DNA of 64,000 nucleotides, taken from Kitasatospora atroaurantiaca. GTDB lineage: Bacteria; Actinomycetota; Actinomycetes; Streptomycetales; Streptomycetaceae. The stretch is from contig NZ_VIVR01000001.1 in assembly GCF_007828955.1 (NCBI RefSeq), forward strand, positions 1,736,001-1,800,000, in the 5' to 3' direction. Below are positions 45,912-54,868 of the stretch, one piece after another. The first letter of the stretch is position 1; the number at the start of each line of letters is the position of its first letter. A program made the translations under genes and the position numbers. The notes beneath the pieces were generated by a model. It saw only the letters and a program-made list of their open reading frames with translations. It did not search any database and was not told the origin of the DNA.

Positions 45912-47093
45912 CTACCGGACGTCCCCGCCGCTGCCACGGGGCCAGAGCGCCGGGTCCGGCGCGAAGCGGACCGAGAGCACGCCGTCGGCGAGCCCCGCGC
46001 CGCTCACCGTGCAGCGGCGCAGCGCGGAGGGCAGCAGGACGATCCGACGGTACGCACCGATGCCGACCACCAGTTCGTCGCCGCGCCGCACCAGCTCCAG
46101 GTCGGCCCGGTCGGCGCCGGGCAGGGCGAGGTGCCAGACCAGCAGGCCGTCCTCGGCGAGCCGGTCCTCGACCCGCCAGGGGGTCTCCCGGGGAACGGGC
46201 TGCGCCCCGTCGCCGTAGAGCTCGGCGGCCATCCCCTCCAGCGTCGCCTCCGGCTGGCGGCAGGTCAGCACCGGTACGTCGAAGTGCCCGGCGAGCTCGG
46301 CCAGCCGCTCGCGCTGGCGGGCGGCCAGGGCGGCGAGCCAGGGGTCGGGCGAGTCGACCGCCATGGCGGGCAGCGCCCGGTGGACGATCACGGAGTCCAG
46401 CCGGTGCCCGTGGAGGGCCAGGCCCGAGCGGATCCGGCGCAGCTCGTCGGGGCTGTGGGTCTCGGCATCGACCACCAGCCGGACGGAGGTGCCGGGCGCC
46501 TCGATCACGGAGCGGGCCTCGGCGAGCGCGGCAGCGGCCCAGGTGCGGGCCTCGAAGAGCCAGTCGGCGGGCATCGGCACCCCGGCCACCGCGGCGAGCA
46601 GCGGGCGCAGCGCGCGGGCGGCCTGGCGCTGCTCGGGCAGCAGCCGGGCGAGGTAGCGGTCGAGCTGTTCGGGCAGGGCGAGCGCGGCGATCAGCTCGGC
46701 GGGATGCGGGGCTGCCACGACCAGTACGTGGGCGTCGGCGGCGCGCAGCGCGCGGAGCAGGGCGAGCTGCCGGGTGCCGGGGAGCGGGGTGAGCTCCTCC
46801 GGGTCGAGCGGGGTAGCGCCGATCAGGTCGAGGGCCGGTCCGAGGCGGCCGCCGAGCTCGCCCAGCGCACCTCGGAAGGCCGCCTGCTCGTCGACCCGGG
46901 CGACGGTGAGGCCGTCGGCGTACGGGGCGGGCTGCTCGGTGAGCCGTACGCCGAGCACGGTGTCCAGCGTGCGGTGCGGGTCGTCCGCGGCGAGGAGCAG
47001 CGTGCGCCTGCCCTGCCCGGCGGCGTGCAGCGCGGTGGCGGCGGCCACCAGCGGCGAGCCGTCACCGGTGACGAGGATCGTCCGGGACGCCAC
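45912..47093 (-). CDS. ArsA-like (Rv2184c-type) protein with degenerate P-loop
   Basis: 393 aa. The overall order of motifs follows ArsA/GET3-type ATPases: N-terminal P-loop position, a switch-I-like LLLAADDPHRTLDTVLG, a central helical region and a C-terminal beta-rich domain. But the P-loop position reads TGDGSPLVAAATAL, without either the signature or catalytic Lys of GKGGVGKT, so ATP hydrolysis is unlikely or altered. The GTG at 47093 shares one base with the SRPBCC gene stop (TAGTG). Corresponds to Rv2184c by position. May act as a scaffold or regulatory pseudo-ATPase. Confidence 0.8.
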   Translation of the reverse strand: MASRTILVTGDGSPLVAAATALHAAGQGRRTLLLAADDPHRTLDTVLGVRLTEQPAPYADGLTVARVDEQAAFRGALGELGGRLGPALDLIGATPLDPEELTPLPGTRQLALLRALRAADAHVLVVAAPHPAELIAALALPEQLDRYLARLLPEQRQAARALRPLLAAVAGVPMPADWLFEARTWAAAALAEARSVIEAPGTSVRLVVDAETHSPDELRRIRSGLALHGHRLDSVIVHRALPAMAVDSPDPWLAALAARQRERLAELAGHFDVPVLTCRQPEATLEGMAAELYGDGAQPVPRETPWRVEDRLAEDGLLVWHLALPGADRADLELVRRGDELVVGIGAYRRIVLLPSALRRCTVSGAGLADGVLSVRFAPDPALWPRGSGGDVR

Positions 47094-47524
47094 TATCCCT
47101 CGACGCGCTTCTTCAGGCCGGCGAGCGCGCGGTCGATGATGACCTTCTCGGCCTTGCGCTTGATCATGCCCAGCATCGGGATCTTCACGTCGACGGCGAG
47201 CTGGTACGTGACCTCGGTGCCGCCCTTGGCGGCCGCGAGGCTGTACGAACCGTCCAGGGCCCGCAGCATCTGGCTCTTCACCAGCGTCCAGCTGACCTCG
47301 CGGTCGGCGTCCCAGGTGTAGGCGAGGACGTGCTCGTCGCGGATCGCACCGGCGTCGAGCAGCAGGCGCACCTGGGCGGCCCGGCCGTTCTCGGCCGTCT
47401 CCATCACCTCGATCTCCTTGACCTCGCCCGTCCACGCCGGGTACGCGGCGAAGTCCGCGATCACCGCCATGACCTCGGCCGGGGTCGCGTCGATGATGAT
47501 GCTCGACCTGGTGTGCTCCGCCAT
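47093..47524 (-). CDS. SRPBCC-family (polyketide cyclase/START-like) protein
   Basis: 143 aa. An N-terminal strand-helix (TRSSIIIDATPAEVMAVIADFAAYPAWTGEVKEIEV) and a C-terminal long helix (MIKRKAEKVIIDRALAGLKKRVEG) define the helix-grip fold, which binds hydrophobic ligands. Position equals Rv2185c in mycobacteria. ATG at 47524. Probably the first gene of the three-gene transcript with the ArsA-like and DUF5304 genes. Ligand unknown. Confidence 0.88.
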   Translation of the reverse strand: MAEHTRSSIIIDATPAEVMAVIADFAAYPAWTGEVKEIEVMETAENGRAAQVRLLLDAGAIRDEHVLAYTWDADREVSWTLVKSQMLRALDGSYSLAAAKGGTEVTYQLAVDVKIPMLGMIKRKAEKVIIDRALAGLKKRVEG

Positions 47525-47808
47525 GGAACGGCCCTCCGCGTCTCTTCAGGTGTGCGCCCAGGGCAGGTTATCGCGATCGGAGATCGCCACAGTTCGCGGC
47601 CCTGAGCCGAAGGGCGAGTCACCGGGCCTTGGAGGGGCTTGGGCTACCGGCGGGTTTCATCGGTGCTGTCGTAAGGTGCGAGTCGAAACGATCCCTCCAC
47701 GGCCCTGCGGTGTGACTCTTCGAACAACGGGGCCGACCCCCCTGGCCGAATCCACCTACCGGGCAGTAACGTCCTGCCGTCCCGCAGCGTCGCAGACGAG
47801 GAGCAGTC

Positions 47809-49602
47809 TTGCTCGAGTTCAGCCTTCCGGCCCGCTACCAGGTACCGAGCGGCGGTAACCTCTCCGACCTCGTCCACCAGAACGCCGAGCAGCACCCGGG
47901 CGTCGCGGTACTCAGCCGCAAGGCGGACGGCCACTGGACGGATCTGACGGCTGCGCAGTTCCTGGCCGAGGTGCACAGCGCCGCCAAGGGCCTGATCGCC
48001 GCCGGCATCGAGCCCGGTGACCGGGTGGGCGTCATGTCCCGCACCCGCTACGAGTGGACGCTACTGGACTTCGCGATCTGGTGCGCGGGCGCGATCACCG
48101 TGCCGGTGTACGAGACCTCCTCCGCCGAGCAGGTCGAGTGGATCCTCGGCGACTCCGGGGCCGTCGCCGTGGTGACCGAGACCGACGCGCACGCCGCGGT
48201 GGTGGCCGAGGTCCGCGACCGGCTGCCGGAGCTGAAGAACACCTGGCAGATCGAGAAGGGCGCGCTGGCCGAGCTGGCCGAGGCGGGCGCGAAGGTCGCC
48301 GACACCACCGTGACCGAGCGCCGCTCGATCCCGACGGCCGACTCGATCGCCACCATCGTCTACACCTCGGGCACCACCGGCCGCCCGAAGGGCTGTCAGC
48401 TGACGCACGGGAACTTCCTGGCCGAGCTGGGTAATGTGACGGCCCGTCTGGAGCCGCTGTTCCGTACCGGCGAGAGCTCCGTCCTGCTCTTCCTGCCGCT
48501 GGCACACGTGCTGGGCCGGATCGCCGAGATCGCCGCGGCCATCGCCCCGATCAAGCTGGGCCACGTCTCAGACATCAAGGACGTCACGGCCGAGCTGGCC
48601 TCCTTCCGGCCGACGCTGATCCTCGGTGTGCCGCGGGTCTTCGAGAAGGTCTTCAACACCGCGCGGGCCAAGGCCCAGGCCGACGGCAAGGGCAAGATCT
48701 TCGACCAGGCCGCCGACACCGCCATCGCGTACAGCCGGGCGCTGGACCAGGGCGGCGCCTCGCTGGCGCTGAAGCTCAAGCACAAGGTCTTCGACAGACT
48801 TGTCTACAGCAAGCTGCGGGCGGCGCTGGGCGGCCGGGCCACCCATGCGATCTCCGGCGGCGCCCCGCTCGGCGAGCGGCTGGGCCACTTCTACCGCGGC
48901 ATCGGCTTCACCGTGCTCGAGGGCTACGGCCTCACCGAGACCTGCGCGGCCACCGCCTTCAACCCGCACGACAAGCCGAAGATCGGCACCGTCGGCCAGC
49001 CGCTGCCCGGCTCCTCGGTCCGGATCGCCGAGGACGGCGAGGTCCTGCTCAAGGGCCCGCAGGTCTTCACCGGCTACTGGAACAACCCGACCGCCACGGC
49101 GGAGGCCCTGCATGACGGCTGGTTCGCCACCGGCGACATCGGCAGCCTCGACGACGAGGGCTACCTGACGATCACCGGCCGGAAGAAGGAGATACTCGTC
49201 ACAGCGGGCGGCAAGAACGTCGCCCCCGCGGTGATCGAGGACCGGATCCGGGCGCACGCGCTGATCGGCGAGGTGATGGTGGTCGGCGACCGCAAGCCGT
49301 TCATCGCCTGCCTGGTGACCGTGGACGAGGACTTCTTCCCCAAGTGGAAGGAGCTCAACGGCAAGCCGGCCGAGGCCACCGTGGCCGACCTGCGGGAGGA
49401 TGCGGACCTGCTGGCCGCGCTCCAGGCGGCCGTGGACGACGGGAACCTGGCGGTCTCCAAGGCCGAGGCGGTGAAGAAGTTCCGCGTCCTGGACACCGTC
49501 TTCTCCGAGGCCAGCGGGCACCTCACCCCGTCCCTCAAGCTGAAGCGCAACCTCGTCCTGAAGGACTTCGCCGCCGACGTCGAGGCCCTCTACCAGCGCT
49601 GA
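47809..49602 (+). CDS. Long-chain fatty acyl-CoA ligase (FadD15-like)
   Basis: AMP-dependent synthetase, 597 aa. YTSGTTGRPKGC is the AMP-binding P-loop; VLEGYGLTETCAA and WFATGDIGSLDDEGYLTITGRKKEILVTAGGKNVAP are the later core motifs. The acyl-CoA synthetase linker and C-terminal domain are complete. TTG start at 47809 with GAGGAG 6 nt upstream. Adjacent to the divergent SRPBCC gene (284-bp gap) and convergent with the GT4 gene, as in Rv2187-Rv2188c. Activates long-chain fatty acids; precise chain length unknown. Confidence 0.93.
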   Translation: MLEFSLPARYQVPSGGNLSDLVHQNAEQHPGVAVLSRKADGHWTDLTAAQFLAEVHSAAKGLIAAGIEPGDRVGVMSRTRYEWTLLDFAIWCAGAITVPVYETSSAEQVEWILGDSGAVAVVTETDAHAAVVAEVRDRLPELKNTWQIEKGALAELAEAGAKVADTTVTERRSIPTADSIATIVYTSGTTGRPKGCQLTHGNFLAELGNVTARLEPLFRTGESSVLLFLPLAHVLGRIAEIAAAIAPIKLGHVSDIKDVTAELASFRPTLILGVPRVFEKVFNTARAKAQADGKGKIFDQAADTAIAYSRALDQGGASLALKLKHKVFDRLVYSKLRAALGGRATHAISGGAPLGERLGHFYRGIGFTVLEGYGLTETCAATAFNPHDKPKIGTVGQPLPGSSVRIAEDGEVLLKGPQVFTGYWNNPTATAEALHDGWFATGDIGSLDDEGYLTITGRKKEILVTAGGKNVAPAVIEDRIRAHALIGEVMVVGDRKPFIACLVTVDEDFFPKWKELNGKPAEATVADLREDADLLAALQAAVDDGNLAVSKAEAVKKFRVLDTVFSEASGHLTPSLKLKRNLVLKDFAADVEALYQR

Positions 49603-49651
49603 GGGCTCTTCATCTCCGGAGCTCGGGGCACATCAGGAATTCGGGGAAAAT

Positions 49652-49741
49652 CAGGGGCGCGGGGAACTGCGCGAATCGGAAGGCAACTGCGGTCAGCCGG
49701 GCCCGGTGGCCTACCGATTCGCGCAGTTCCCCGCGCCCCCG
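49652..49741. repeat. Long inverted repeat, copy 4 of the GGGGAACTGCGC family
   Basis: Left arm CAGGGGCGCGGGGAACTGCG (49652-49671) continues through CGAATCGGAAGGC. Right arm 49708-49740 (GGCCTACCGATTCGCGCAG, then the complement). Stem about 32 bp with one mismatch region. Lies between convergent acyl-CoA ligase and GT4 genes, as a bidirectional terminator would. Confidence 0.88.
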
Positions 49742-49768
49742 TGGCTTGCCCGATCTCCCCGGAGGGGC

Positions 49769-50905
49769 TCAGGCGGCCAGGAGGGACGTGAGGCGGCCGG
49801 CCAGGAGGTCCCAGCGCCAGGAGCGTTCGACCCAGCGGCGCCCGGCCTCCCCCATCTGCCGCCGCAGCTCCTCGTCGTGGAGCAGCCGGACGATCCGCTC
49901 CGCCAGCACGTCCGTCGAGCGCCCCGGGACGACGTACCCCGTCTCGCCCTCCAGCACGGCGTCCGGCGCCCCGCCCGAGTCCCCCGCCACGACCGGCAGG
50001 CCGGTCGCGGAGGCCTCCAGGTAGACGATGCCCAGGCCCTCCACGTCCAGCCCGCCCCGGCGGGTGCGGCACGGCATCGCGAAGACGTCCCCGGCGCCGT
50101 AGTGCGCGGGCAGCTCGGACCACGGCACGGCCCCGGTGAACCGCACCGACGAGGCGACCCCGGTGGCCTCGGCGAGCTTCTCCAGGTCCGCCTGGTACGG
50201 GCCGCCGCCGACGATCAGCAGCACCGCGTCCGGTACGTCTGCGAGGATCTGCGGCATCGCCGCGATCAGCGTGTCCTGGCCCTTGCGCGGCACCAGGCGT
50301 GAGACGCAGACCACCACCGGACGGTCCGTCAGCCCGAGCCGCGCCCGCACCTCGGCGCCGCCGGAGTCGGGGCGGAAGGTCTGCTCGTCGACGCCCGGCG
50401 GCAGCTGGACCATCCGCTTCGCCGCCTCGGGGCCGACCGCGGAGGCGATCCGGGAGCGGGTGTACTCGCCGAGGTAGGTGAGCGTGTCGGTGCCCTCGCC
50501 GATCCGGCGCAGCAGCTGACGCGAGCCCGGCAGCTGGGCCCAGGCCGCCTCGTGGCCGTGGGTCATACCGAGCAGCCGCCCGGCACCGGCCCGGCGCAGC
50601 GCGGGGGCCATCAGCCCGAGCGGGGCGGCGGCGCCGAACCAGACCGAGTCGCAGCGCTCGGCCTTGAGGATCTCGGCGGCCCGCCGGGTGACCCTGGGCG
50701 TGGGCACCATCATCTTCGTCCGGTCGCGTATCACCGGGAACGGCTGCTCGGCGTCGAACCGCGCGACCTCGCTGCCGTCCCGCCAGGTCGAGGCGTACAC
50801 CACGACGCTCCCTGCGGGCTGGCGGACGGCCATGTTGTGGACGAAGGCCTGGATGCCGCCGGGCCGCGGCGGGAAGTCGTTGGTGACGATCAGGGTCTTG
50901 TGCAT
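49769..50905 (-). CDS. GT4 glycosyltransferase (PimB'-like mannosyltransferase)
   Basis: 378 aa, GT-B fold. The N-terminal MHKTLIVTNDFPPRPGGIQAFV is highly typical of PimB'-like enzymes. The C-terminal half has VVCVSRLVPRKGQDTLIAA, and the donor-binding E-x7-E in VEGLGIVYLEASATGLPV. In mycobacteria PimB' (Rv2188c) adds the second mannose to phosphatidylinositol mannoside. Position next to FadD15 is conserved. ATG at 50905. Whether this organism makes PIMs is not shown here. Confidence 0.9.
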   Translation of the reverse strand: MHKTLIVTNDFPPRPGGIQAFVHNMAVRQPAGSVVVYASTWRDGSEVARFDAEQPFPVIRDRTKMMVPTPRVTRRAAEILKAERCDSVWFGAAAPLGLMAPALRRAGAGRLLGMTHGHEAAWAQLPGSRQLLRRIGEGTDTLTYLGEYTRSRIASAVGPEAAKRMVQLPPGVDEQTFRPDSGGAEVRARLGLTDRPVVVCVSRLVPRKGQDTLIAAMPQILADVPDAVLLIVGGGPYQADLEKLAEATGVASSVRFTGAVPWSELPAHYGAGDVFAMPCRTRRGGLDVEGLGIVYLEASATGLPVVAGDSGGAPDAVLEGETGYVVPGRSTDVLAERIVRLLHDEELRRQMGEAGRRWVERSWRWDLLAGRLTSLLAA

Positions 50906-51131
50906 GCCACGGCTCGCTCGGTCGGGGGGTGCTCGGTGTACCGCTCGGTGATCCGTACCATAGGTCAACACCACGGCTCGCCGGGAACGCGGCAAGGCAG
51001 CGCAACCGTTTCCGTCCCGGGCCGGTCCAGACAGGTAAGGCCCTACGGTGGGCCCGGGGGGCACACGGTTCCCGTTGGAGGGCGTCCCGACGCCTGCGGT
51101 TCTGTGACGTCCGAGACGAACGAGGAGCGCA

Positions 51132-52496
51132 GTGGAGTTGGTCCCGGCCGGTGTCACCGGCAACACCGGCAGTACCGCGCTGCCCGCTCCGCGTCCCCCG
51201 GCAGGCGGGGCGCTCTGGGCGCTGGCGGCCGGCTGGCTCGTCACCCGGGTACTGATCGTGCTGATGGTGGTGGGCGTCATCCGGATCTCCGGCACCGATG
51301 TCACCGCCGACGTCTCGGTGATCTACCACGGCTGGTACGAGGTGCTGCAGACCGGCACCTTCCCGCTCGACGACGTGACCTGGCAGTACCCGCCCGGCGC
51401 GGCCCTGGTGATCCTGCTGCCCGGCCTCCTGCCGTGGTCCTACCTGGTCTCCTTCTACGTGCTCTGCGGGATCCTCGACGCGCTCGCCATGGGCCTGCTG
51501 ACGCGGGCCGGGACGCGCCGGGGCCGGAGCTTCACCGGTGCCTGGGTGTGGGTCGCGGGCGTGCCACTGCTCGGTCCCACTGTCTACTGCCGGTACGACA
51601 TCATCGTCACCGCGATCGCCGTCGCCGGGCTGCTGGCGCTGCTGCGCCGTCCGGCGATCGGCGGCATCCTGCTGGGCCTCGGCGGCCTGGTGAAGATCTG
51701 GCCGCTGCTGGCGCTGGCGGGCACCCCGCGCGGCCGCCGGACCAGGCGCTCCTGGACGGCCGCGCTGGCCGCCCTGAGCGCACTGGGCTTCCTGCTGGCG
51801 GCCGGGATGAACGGCGCCTTCGAGTTCCTCAAGTTCCAGCGGGACCGGGGCATCGAGGTCGAGTCCCTGGGCGCGCTGCCGCTGCACTTCGCGCGGCTGG
51901 CGGGCGGCTGGAACGGCCAGGTGTCGATGAACTACGGCTCGGTGGAGCTGCTCGGTCCGTGGGTGCCGGTGATCTCCAGGGTCTCGGTGGCGGCGACCCT
52001 GCTCGGCTTCGCCTGGCTGCTGCTCTGGCGGCTGCGGGCCAAGCGCTGGCAGCCGTCCACCACCTATGACGCGGCGCTGGCCGCGCTGCTGCTGTTCACC
52101 GTGACCAGCCGGGTGATCAGCCCGCAGTACCTGGTGTGGCTGGTCGGGATCGCGGCCGTCTGTCTGACGGTGCGGGGCACCAGCCAGAAGCCGGTCGCGG
52201 TGCTGATCCTGGTGGCCACGCTGGTCACCACGGTGGAGTTCCCGGTGCTCTTCGGCCAGGTGCACGACAGCCGGCCGTGGGGCGTGACGGTGCTCACCGT
52301 ACGGAACCTGCTGCTGCTCGCCGCCGCCCTCGTCTCCTGCCGCCGCCTGTGGCGGTCCACCCGCGCCCCCGAACCGGCCCGGACGGTGGTCCTGCCCGCG
52401 CTGGAGCCCGCCGGCTACCCCGTACGGCCGGGGATCGCGTACGAGCAGGACCTGCTGGACGGCCTGGACCGGCCGATCGTCGTCGACCGCCCCTGA
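51132..52496 (+). CDS. GT87-type integral membrane glycosyltransferase
   Basis: 454 aa with about 9-11 transmembrane helices. The region after the first helix carries TWQYPPGAALVILLPGL, and later VYCRYDIIVTAI and GLGGLVKIWPLLAL are typical of polyprenyl-phosphate mannose-dependent GT87 (DUF2029) enzymes. Homologues (MptC/Rv2181-like) act on lipoglycans in mycobacteria. GTG at 51132. Divergent from the GT4 gene, 226-bp shared upstream region. Donor and acceptor are inferred. Confidence 0.84.
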   Translation: MELVPAGVTGNTGSTALPAPRPPAGGALWALAAGWLVTRVLIVLMVVGVIRISGTDVTADVSVIYHGWYEVLQTGTFPLDDVTWQYPPGAALVILLPGLLPWSYLVSFYVLCGILDALAMGLLTRAGTRRGRSFTGAWVWVAGVPLLGPTVYCRYDIIVTAIAVAGLLALLRRPAIGGILLGLGGLVKIWPLLALAGTPRGRRTRRSWTAALAALSALGFLLAAGMNGAFEFLKFQRDRGIEVESLGALPLHFARLAGGWNGQVSMNYGSVELLGPWVPVISRVSVAATLLGFAWLLLWRLRAKRWQPSTTYDAALAALLLFTVTSRVISPQYLVWLVGIAAVCLTVRGTSQKPVAVLILVATLVTTVEFPVLFGQVHDSRPWGVTVLTVRNLLLLAAALVSCRRLWRSTRAPEPARTVVLPALEPAGYPVRPGIAYEQDLLDGLDRPIVVDRP

Positions 52497-52641
52497 GCGA
52501 CCGCCGCCGAACGGCCACCCCCGAACGGGATCTCCAGAAAGTTTCCGCAAGGCCTTGCAGGCGGCCGCCGCCCGATGGAAACATCGGCACGCCGCCTGAC
52601 GCACCGTCGGCCGGCCACCTCCGCACGCACCGAGGGGCCCC

Positions 52642-53550
52642 ATGTCCGAGTACGACATCCTGGTCGTCGGCGGAGCCGGCGTCGACACCATCGTGCGCGT
52701 CGACCGGCTGGAGATCCCCGACGCCGACTCGGTGTACGTCCCCCCGGTGATCGACTACGTCGGGCACACCGGGAACGGGGTGGCCCTGGGCTGTCACACC
52801 CTCGGCCTGCGCACCAAGTTCATCGACTTCCTCGGCGAGGACCCGCAGGGCGCGATGATCCTGGAGGCGTACGGTCGGCGCGGCCTGGACTTCAGCCACC
52901 TGCTGTCCCCCGCCGGCACCCCGCGGGGCATCAACCTGGTGGACGCGGACGGGCTGCGCTTCTCCTTCTACGACGGCCGCCACCCGGCCGGCCTGCAACT
53001 CCCCCGCGCGTTCTACCTGCCCTTCCTGGAGCAGGCCGCCCACGTGCACCTGTCCATCACGGGCATCAACCGCGAGCTCTACCAGGACATCCACCGCCTG
53101 GGCCTGAGCTGCTCCACCGACCTGCACGCCTGGGACGGCGAGGACGAGCACCACCGCTTCTACGCGCTCCGCTCGGACCTGGTCTTCCTGTCGGTGGCCG
53201 GCTGCCGGGGACGCCACGAGGAGGTCATGCGCTCGGTCCTGGCCGAGGGCCGGGCCAGGCTGGTCGCCGCGACGGCGGGCGGCGAGGGCAGCTACCTGCT
53301 CACCCGGGAGGACGACACCGTGCGGCACTTCCCGACGGTCGACCCGGGCCAGCCGGTCGTGGACAGCAACGGCGCCGGGGACGCCTTCGTCACCGGCTTC
53401 CTCAGCTCGTGGTTCGCGGGCCGGCCGGCCGAGGAGTGCATGCTGGCCGGCGCCGTCGCCGGGGCCTTCGCCTGCACCAGTGCGGGCACCCACACCGACT
53501 TCATCGGTGCCGGGCAGCTCGCCGCCCAGGTGGCCGCGCACCGGAGCTGA
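52642..53550 (+). CDS. PfkB-family carbohydrate kinase
   Basis: 302 aa ribokinase-like kinase. N-terminal ILVVGGAGVDTIV, the conserved G-x-G-N region (GHTGNGVALGC) binding sugar, and VVDSNGAGDAFVTGF with the catalytic Asp and anion hole. The ATG at 52642 follows GAGGGG. The substrate could be a sugar or nucleoside; family motifs do not decide. A 145-bp gap after the GT87 gene suggests its own promoter. Confidence 0.9.
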   Translation: MSEYDILVVGGAGVDTIVRVDRLEIPDADSVYVPPVIDYVGHTGNGVALGCHTLGLRTKFIDFLGEDPQGAMILEAYGRRGLDFSHLLSPAGTPRGINLVDADGLRFSFYDGRHPAGLQLPRAFYLPFLEQAAHVHLSITGINRELYQDIHRLGLSCSTDLHAWDGEDEHHRFYALRSDLVFLSVAGCRGRHEEVMRSVLAEGRARLVAATAGGEGSYLLTREDDTVRHFPTVDPGQPVVDSNGAGDAFVTGFLSSWFAGRPAEECMLAGAVAGAFACTSAGTHTDFIGAGQLAAQVAAHRS

Positions 53551-53575
53551 CCGACCGGCGGGGCCGGACGGCGCC

Positions 53576-54868
53576 TCAGCCCGCGAGCCGTGCCGTCTCG
53601 GCGACCCAGAGCTTGGTGAACTCGGCGATACCGGGCCCGAGCCGGTCGCGCATCACCCGGTCGAGCCAGACGTCCCGGTCCGCGGGCGGCCCCTCCGCCC
53701 CCACCGCGCGGTAGAACGCGACCAGCCGGTCCGTGCCGAACCGACGGGCGATCAGATCACAGGCCAGCCAGGAGAGTTCGTACGCCTGGGCGATCCCGGC
53801 GGAGCCCGCCGCGAAGTCCGCGTCGGCGGGCAGCGACTGCGGGATCCGGCCCGCTGCGACGTCCCTGGCGAGCTCGGGGGCTATCTGGCGGGGGGTGCGG
53901 CCGGTGCCCCGGTACCCGGTGAAGTCCGCGACGCCCTCGGAGAGCCACAGCGGCGTCCAGGCCCGGGTGTCGGCGCGGGTGGCGACATGGGTCGCCTCGT
54001 GGGTGGTGACGACCCGCCGCCCCAGCTCGGTGAGCCCGGCGAAGGCCTCCGGGTTGATCAGCACCCGGTCCGCGGGGGCGTGCAGCGGGGCCCCTGCGGC
54101 GGCCGTGGTGACCGCGGCGATGCCCTGGTAGTCGGCCGCGGGGACGCCCAGCAGTTGGGCGAACTGCACCTCGGTCGCAGGGATCTCGACCAGCAGGCGG
54201 CCTGCCCAGCCGGTGCCCCAGACCTCGCTCACGGCCGGTACCGCCCGGTCGGCCACCGCCACCGTGGGCGCCAGCTCGCTCTCCCCGGCCGGGCCGAGGA
54301 CCAGGCTGTGCTTTCCGCGTACCGCGTGGACGACCCCCTGGTCCCAGAGCGCGGACGGCCCCGTCGGCTGGTCGCCCGAGAGCAGCCAGCCGCCACCGGC
54401 CCGGACGAAGGACAGCTTGCGGGCCATCACCGCGGGGTGGTCGTCGACGTCCTGCAGCCGGAAGCCGAACTCGGCCGTGGCGGTCAGCCGGTCGGCGGGC
54501 CCGGGCTCCTCGAAGTCCGTGAGCCGGTAGAAGACGTCGGCGAACGGCACCTGCACCATCCGGGCCAGCGCCTCGCGCTGGGCGGTCCTGGCCTCCGGGG
54601 TGACGCCGGCCAGCAGGGCGGCCAGGTCGACCTGGTGCAGGGCCCTGGCCCGCTCGGCGAGCAGCGCCTCGATCCCCGGCCGGGCCGAGGGCACGGCGAT
54701 CGCCGGGGACGCCGTGACGGTCCGGACGGCGGGCCGGGTGAACGGCAGCGAGAGCTGGGCCAGCCCGCCGGCCGCCAGCAGCAGCGCACCGCGCCGGGAC
54801 AGCGTGCAGCGACCCGCCTCGGCGGACCGGGGCAGGTCGGTGACCAGCGGCTCCTCGTCGGTGCTCAG
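53576..54868 (-). CDS. Tat-exported HExxH metallopeptidase-like protein
   Basis: About 430 aa. The N-terminus has a twin-Arg motif and hydrophobic stretch (CTLSRRGALLLAAGGLAQL). A roughly 240-residue NTF2/beta-rich region is followed by a zinc-metallopeptidase motif H290-E-A-T-H294, then the third ligand in LWLSEGVADFTGYR (Glu), the gluzincin pattern of MA-like peptidases. The only start giving overlap with the upstream NlpC/P60 gene is CTG at 54868 (CTGA overlap), giving (M)STDEEPLVTDLP; no ATG or GTG fits. Co-transcribed with the hydrolase. Confidence 0.75.
   Translation of the reverse strand: MSTDEEPLVTDLPRSAEAGRCTLSRRGALLLAAGGLAQLSLPFTRPAVRTVTASPAIAVPSARPGIEALLAERARALHQVDLAALLAGVTPEARTAQREALARMVQVPFADVFYRLTDFEEPGPADRLTATAEFGFRLQDVDDHPAVMARKLSFVRAGGGWLLSGDQPTGPSALWDQGVVHAVRGKHSLVLGPAGESELAPTVAVADRAVPAVSEVWGTGWAGRLLVEIPATEVQFAQLLGVPAADYQGIAAVTTAAAGAPLHAPADRVLINPEAFAGLTELGRRVVTTHEATHVATRADTRAWTPLWLSEGVADFTGYRGTGRTPRQIAPELARDVAAGRIPQSLPADADFAAGSAGIAQAYELSWLACDLIARRFGTDRLVAFYRAVGAEGPPADRDVWLDRVMRDRLGPGIAEFTKLWVAETARLAG

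Noticed and set aside
47911..47917. Second MacR box in the acyl-CoA ligase gene (GTACTCA)
   Set aside because: Only a half-site inside coding sequence, without the TGAGTAC partner.
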